Positions 32,327 through 35,522 of a stretch of 35,522 bases of DNA are shown here, piece after piece. How positions within the stretch are numbered: the first letter of the stretch is position 1; each line of letters starts with the position of its first letter. The notes beneath the pieces were generated by a model. That model did not search any database. It was not told where the DNA came from and was given only the letters and a program-made list of their open reading frames with translations. The position numbers and the translations under genes were made by a program. Source of the DNA: Parendozoicomonas sp. Alg238-R29 (GTDB lineage: Bacteria > Pseudomonadota > Gammaproteobacteria > Pseudomonadales > Endozoicomonadaceae); the NCBI RefSeq assembly GCF_947331445.1, contig NZ_CAMZOG010000049.1, forward strand, positions 1-35,522. The letters run 5' to 3'.

Positions 32327-33703
32327 ATGGCAAACTGCCGTACAGTCACCGCGCTGGTTAACCCCGCAGGAAGCATGAACGTGCTGTCCGCCCATGAAGT
32401 CAGCCAACTTCAGGATACAACTCGCACAGGCCTTTATAGCCTTTTCCGGCAGTGTGCTCTGGCCGTACTGAGTTGTGATACCGAACTGGATGATGCTCAG
32501 GAACTGATGGCTCTCTATCATGACTTTGATATAAAAATCATTCAGGAACACCGTGGCCTTCAGCTGCAACTGATTAACGCTCCTGCTTGTGCCTTTGTAA
32601 ATAATGAGTTGATTCGCGGTGTCCGTGAAAACCTGTTCTCTGTGGTGCGGGATATTCTGCATTTGTTCAGTGAAATTGAAGCCCACGGGCTGCTCGATCT
32701 GAATGACCCTCAGGATATTACCAATCTGGTTTTTGAAATTCTTCGTCATGCCAATGCCTTTATTCCGGGCCAAACGCCCAATGTTGTAGTGTGCTGGGGC
32801 GGGCACTCCATTGGTCGTGAAGAATACAAATACACAAAAGACGTCGGCTACCAGTTAGGGCTGCGAGGTATGGATATCTGCACTGGCTGTGGCCCCGGCG
32901 CCATGAAAGGCCCTATGAAAGGCGGCCATATTGGTCATGCCAAACAGCGTATCAGAAAAGGGCGATTTATCGGATTAACTGAGCCCGGCATTATTGCAGC
33001 GGAAAGCCCAAACCCTATCGTGAATGAACTGATCATCATGCCAGATATTGAAAAGCGTCTGGAAGGTTTTGTGCGTATGGGACATGGCATTATTGCCTTC
33101 CCCGGCGGCCCCGGCACCTGTGAAGAGATTATGTACCTGATCGGTATTCTTCTACACCCTGACAATCAAGGCCTGCCTTACCCGTTTATTCTCACCGGCC
33201 CGGCGTCATCAAGAGAGTACTTCAAACACATTGATGACTTTATAGGTTCCACATTGGGGCCTGAAGCACAAAAGCTTTACAACATTGTGATAGATGACCC
33301 GAAACTGGTCGCAGACTTGATGAAGAAAGGTCTGGAAGAAGTGACTCAATACCGCAAGGAGCATAACGATGCTTTCTACTTTAACTGGAAACTGAAAATA
33401 GAAAGCAACTTCCAGCATCCTTTTGAACCCTCTCACGAGAACATGTCCAGCATTTCTTTGGACTCCAGCCTGCCGGCAGAAGAACTGGCTTCAAATCTTC
33501 GCAGAGCAATGTCTGGCATTGTTGCTGGCAATATCAAAGAGGATGGTGTTAAAAGCATTCAACAACATGGCAAATTCCAGCTCCACGGAGAAGCTGAACT
33601 TATGAAGCGCATCGATACCCTGTTGGCAAGTTTTGTACAACAACAGCGGATGAAGCTGCCAGGCAGCCACTATGAACCTTGCTATGAGGTCGTGCACAAG
33701 TAG
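32327..33703 (+). CDS. ppnN: PpnN (YgdH), LOG-family nucleotide 5'-monophosphate nucleosidase
   Basis: Cytoplasmic enzyme that cleaves purine and pyrimidine nucleoside monophosphates to base plus ribose 5-phosphate; the E. coli enzyme is activated by (p)ppGpp. 458 residues (E. coli 454) from the ATG at 32327, which has AGAGGA upstream; a longer frame from 32249 is not supported. The N-terminal regulatory domain includes LVNPAGSMNVLS. The catalytic LOG domain has VVCWGGHSIGREEY (about 154-167), TGCGPGAMKGPMKGGHIGHA (about 186-205) and PGGPGTCEE (about 259-267), the signature PGGxGTxxE. Its terminator appears split by the IS4 element that follows. Confidence 0.95.
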   Translation: MANCRTVTALVNPAGSMNVLSAHEVSQLQDTTRTGLYSLFRQCALAVLSCDTELDDAQELMALYHDFDIKIIQEHRGLQLQLINAPACAFVNNELIRGVRENLFSVVRDILHLFSEIEAHGLLDLNDPQDITNLVFEILRHANAFIPGQTPNVVVCWGGHSIGREEYKYTKDVGYQLGLRGMDICTGCGPGAMKGPMKGGHIGHAKQRIRKGRFIGLTEPGIIAAESPNPIVNELIIMPDIEKRLEGFVRMGHGIIAFPGGPGTCEEIMYLIGILLHPDNQGLPYPFILTGPASSREYFKHIDDFIGSTLGPEAQKLYNIVIDDPKLVADLMKKGLEEVTQYRKEHNDAFYFNWKLKIESNFQHPFEPSHENMSSISLDSSLPAEELASNLRRAMSGIVAGNIKEDGVKSIQQHGKFQLHGEAELMKRIDTLLASFVQQQRMKLPGSHYEPCYEVVHK

Positions 33704-33738
33704 CTGTGAGCTTTCTAACGCAAGCCGGGTCTTGTCCC

Positions 33739-35079
33739 TAATGCCACTCGCTTAAGGGCTTGCAGTTAAATCTTGAATGAAGACAATCGGACTTGAAGTA
33801 TTTTCAAGTCCGTTTTTTTGTGTCTGAGTTCACTAAAGAGCTGCATATGGCAGCTGAGTTTTCCCTCCCTGAATCGTTTGATGCGTTTCATCGAAATATT
33901 CCGCAAGAGTGGATCAAAGAGGCTGTCGCGCAAACTGGTCGTACCAGTGTGCGTAAACGACGCTTTCCTGCAGAGCAGGCCGTGTGGCTGGTTATCGGCA
34001 TTGGCCTGATGCGCAACCGCTCTATCGCTGAAGTCTGCGACAAGCTTGATCTGGCCTTTCCAGATAGTCATGGACGCTTGGAGCCCATGGCCTCAAGCAG
34101 CGTTACCAAAGCGCGGAATAAACTGGGTTGCGAACCTCTTCATTACCTTTTCCACACCACAGCCGCTCACTGGGAAAAGGAGGATACGCAAGAATGTTTC
34201 CACGGGTTGAAGGTGCTGGCCGTTGACGGTACACAGTTTCACACACCGGAAACAAAGGATAACCAACAACTGGGATATGCTTCTGGCCAAGGTTCATTCC
34301 CATCAGTGCTGGCTGTTGCCCTGATGTCTGTTCACAGCCACTTGATCAGCGATGTCGCATTTGGCCCTGTGTCACAAAGTGAAATTCATTACGCCCAGCA
34401 ACTTGTGGGTTCAGCTCCGGAAAACTCTTTGACCTTGTTTGATCGGGCTTATTTTTCAGCAGAACTTTTGCTTTCCTGGCAACAAAGCGGGAAGGGGTGC
34501 CACTGGCTGACGCCAATAAAGAGCCGGTTTCGGCATACGGTTGAGAAAGAGTTTACCGAATATGATCAGCTCATATCGATGCCAGTACCAGTATCGCCGC
34601 AGGCAAGGGCTGCAGCCCTCTACTTACCAGAATTTTGGACAGCACGGCTGATTCGTATCCCCCAACCCAATGGCAAGATCAAAGGGTTCATAACATCGCT
34701 GACTGACCCGGTTCGCTATCCATTCTCCGACTTGGTAAAAGTCTATTGGGACAGATGGGAGATTGAACAGGGATATGGGGAATACTGATTGGTTATAATC
34801 TGGTGCGACTGGAAATGCGCCGTATGGCCGATGACTTTAAAGTCAAACCGCTAAGAATAAGCTTTTTAACCGCTTTCACTCTGATTCTTGATGAATTTTT
34901 ATGGTGCTCAGGGCGCTCTCCCGGAACGATCCCCAAGAAGCTGGCAAATCTAAGGTCACAGGGAAAACGATTGATACTGCCAGACAAACGCAAGAGGGTA
35001 TATCCAAGGGTGGTCCTAAAGAAAGCGGCCAAATATCCCTTAAAGAAAAGAGCCACTTTCCCTTAAGCGAGTGGCATTA
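33739..35079 (+). mobile_element. IS4-family insertion sequence, degenerate (1341 bp)
   Basis: Perfect 20-base terminal inverted repeats: TAATGCCACTCGCTTAAGGG at 33739-33758 and its complement at 35060-35079. One transposase gene of the IS4 group fills the interior. The element is about 85 bases shorter than IS4 itself (1426 bp), agreeing with the internal deletion seen in its gene. No target duplication is evident in the flanks, which may reflect age or later change. Confidence 0.88.
33847..35066 (+). pseudogene. IS4-family DDE transposase, inactivated by internal deletion and frameshift
   Basis: The first part reads as an IS4 transposase: RKRRFPAEQAVWLVIGIGL; a DDE Asp in LAVDGTQFHTPE; a second in LTLFDRAYFSAE; and the Y-R-E part of the YREK signature in YWDRWEIEQGYGE (catalytic Glu present). 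It stops at TGA (34786-34788). A different frame then resumes as GILIGYNLVRLEMRRMADDF and runs to 35066 with the family's usual C-terminus. By comparison with IS4, about 27 residues including the signature Lys and LRSK segment are missing. The junction GGGGAATAC could belong to either side, suggesting deletion between short repeats. An in-frame TTG at 33793 is an alternative start. Confidence 0.88.
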
Positions 35080-35106
35080 ATGCTTATGCATCGGCTTTTT
35101 TATAAA

Positions 35107-35182
35107 TGGCATCCCGTAGGGGACTCGAACCCCTGTTACTGCCGTGAAAGGGCAGTGTCCTAGGCCACTAGACGAACGGGAC
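35107..35182 (-). tRNA. tRNA-Glu (TTC)
   Basis: 76 nt, CCA encoded. Closely matches E. coli tRNA-Glu; anticodon loop CTTTCAC gives TTC. Last gene of the minus-strand tRNA cluster; identical to the copy at 35447-35522. Its 3' end is 28 bases from the IS right end. Confidence 0.96.
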
Positions 35183-35229
35183 ACACTAGAACTCTTTTAT
35201 TGTAACACACGACATATGTGACATGAATT

Positions 35230-35315
35230 TGGAGCGGGAAACGAGATTCGCCGAACTTTGGAGAGACGACCCCAACCTTGGCAAGGTTGTGCCCTACCAG
35301 CTGAGCTATTCCCGC
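35230..35315 (-). tRNA. tRNA-Gly (GCC) with disrupted T arm, possible pseudogene
   Basis: Acceptor GCGGGAA/TTCCCGC, D arm and anticodon arm (CAACC-TTGCCAA-GGTTG, anticodon GCC) are intact and CCA is encoded. Between the variable loop and the acceptor, however, there are about 10 extra bases. The 5' strand of the T stem is replaced by TCTCTCCAAA-like sequence, and the T loop reads TTCGGCGAAT instead of TTCGAAT. The remaining 3' strand (CTCGT) has no partner. Total 86 nt against the usual 76. Probably non-functional unless a processed or alternative fold exists. Confidence 0.8.
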
Positions 35316-35338
35316 AAGCTGTTTTCCATAAAGGAAAT

Positions 35339-35414
35339 TGGTGGAGCCTAGCGGGATCGAACCGCTGACCTCAACACTGCCAGTGTTGCGCTCTCCCAGC
35401 TGAGCTAAGGCCCC
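35339..35414 (-). tRNA. tRNA-Ala (GGC)
   Basis: 76 nt, CCA encoded. Acceptor GGGGCCT/AGGCTCC with one G-T pair; anticodon stem CAACA/TGTTG; loop CTGGCAG gives GGC. T arm AGCGG-TTCGATC-CCGCT is normal. Confidence 0.95.
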
Positions 35415-35446
35415 ACACTTCTCATAAGAGAATTTAAAAAATTTAA

Positions 35447-35522
35447 TGGCATCCCGTAGGGGACTCGAACCCCTGTTACTGCCGTGAAAGGGCAGTGTCC
35501 TAGGCCACTAGACGAACGGGAC
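35447..35522 (-). tRNA. tRNA-Glu (TTC), second copy
   Basis: Identical to the 35107-35182 copy and ending exactly at the window edge, so its promoter lies outside. First gene of the visible tRNA cluster (Glu, Ala, Gly, Glu in transcription order). Confidence 0.95.

Larger units (their letters stand above)
33722..35101 (+). terminator. ppnN terminator split by the IS
   Basis: AAGCCG (33722-33727), 18 bases after the ppnN stop, is complementary to CGGCTT (35092-35097), which leads into TTTT. The IS4-type element lies between them, as if it had entered the terminator loop. Joining the flanks restores a short stem with a T-run. The stem is only 6 bases, so the call is moderate. Confidence 0.4.

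Noticed and set aside
32105-32806. Minus-strand frame of 233 codons across the MITE-like element and ppnN start
   Set aside because: Antisense to ppnN, which has clear family motifs and a good ribosome binding site.

Overview
The window looks like a gammaproteobacterial chromosome, probably Oceanospirillales and perhaps an Endozoicomonas-like genome. This is inferred from the gene repertoire (PpnN/YgdH, YfcD-type Nudix hydrolase, RibE, MarC, an AsrA-like second Lon, a chalcone-isomerase-like exported protein and a tRNA cluster), not from a search. It divides into a prophage arm (1 to about 19.5 kb) and host chromosome (about 20.4 to 35.5 kb), joined by a short decayed stretch.

Prophage, minus strand. 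Read from about 15.1 kb leftwards, the main transcript has early genes first and packaging genes last. The order is two unrecognised overlapping genes with their own terminator; a small excisionase-like HTH protein; a 167-aa phage protein; a Sak4-like RecA-fold ATPase with an SSB-like partner; a primase/D5-type helicase; a DUF6362-type HTH protein broken by an in-frame amber codon; a ParB-like plus DNA methyltransferase fusion; a coiled-coil membrane protein, amidase and 3TM holin (lysis cassette); an AHH-nuclease toxin with an Imm11-like partner; and terminase small and large subunits, the latter running off the left edge.

Prophage, plus strand. A four-gene cassette (1726-3111, including a DUF3489 protein) sits between the terminase genes and the toxin pair. 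A second arm (15.2-19.5 kb) carries DUF2924, a serine recombinase, a ParB-like HTH protein and a LexA-box-controlled umuDC pair. Non-coding structure is rich: seven copies of TGTCAACC with one perfect palindrome near 3.25 kb, a 56-bp interrupted palindrome at 8103-8158, and an operator-like dyad before the recombinase arm.

Junction. At 19.5-20.4 kb there is an AraC-family C-terminal remnant and a tRNA-Ser(GGA) gene with its terminator.

Host segment. It holds marC, a chalcone-isomerase-like gene, an AsrA/Lon-type protease, a 1661-codon unrecognised gene rich in alternating beta-strand pattern, ribE, a yfcD-like Nudix gene, a 148-bp MITE-like element with 28-bp inverted repeats, and ppnN. An IS4-family element follows, with an inactivated transposase, apparently inserted in the loop of the ppnN terminator. 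The right end is a minus-strand tRNA cluster (Glu, Ala, a Gly copy with a disrupted T arm, Glu).

The best candidates for something new are the two-gene operon at 13028-15104, the toxin/immunity pair inside the lysis-packaging region with the toxin start codon in a hairpin loop, and the giant beta-rich protein. The best mechanistic curiosities are the amber codon in the DUF6362 gene and the abnormal tRNA-Gly.
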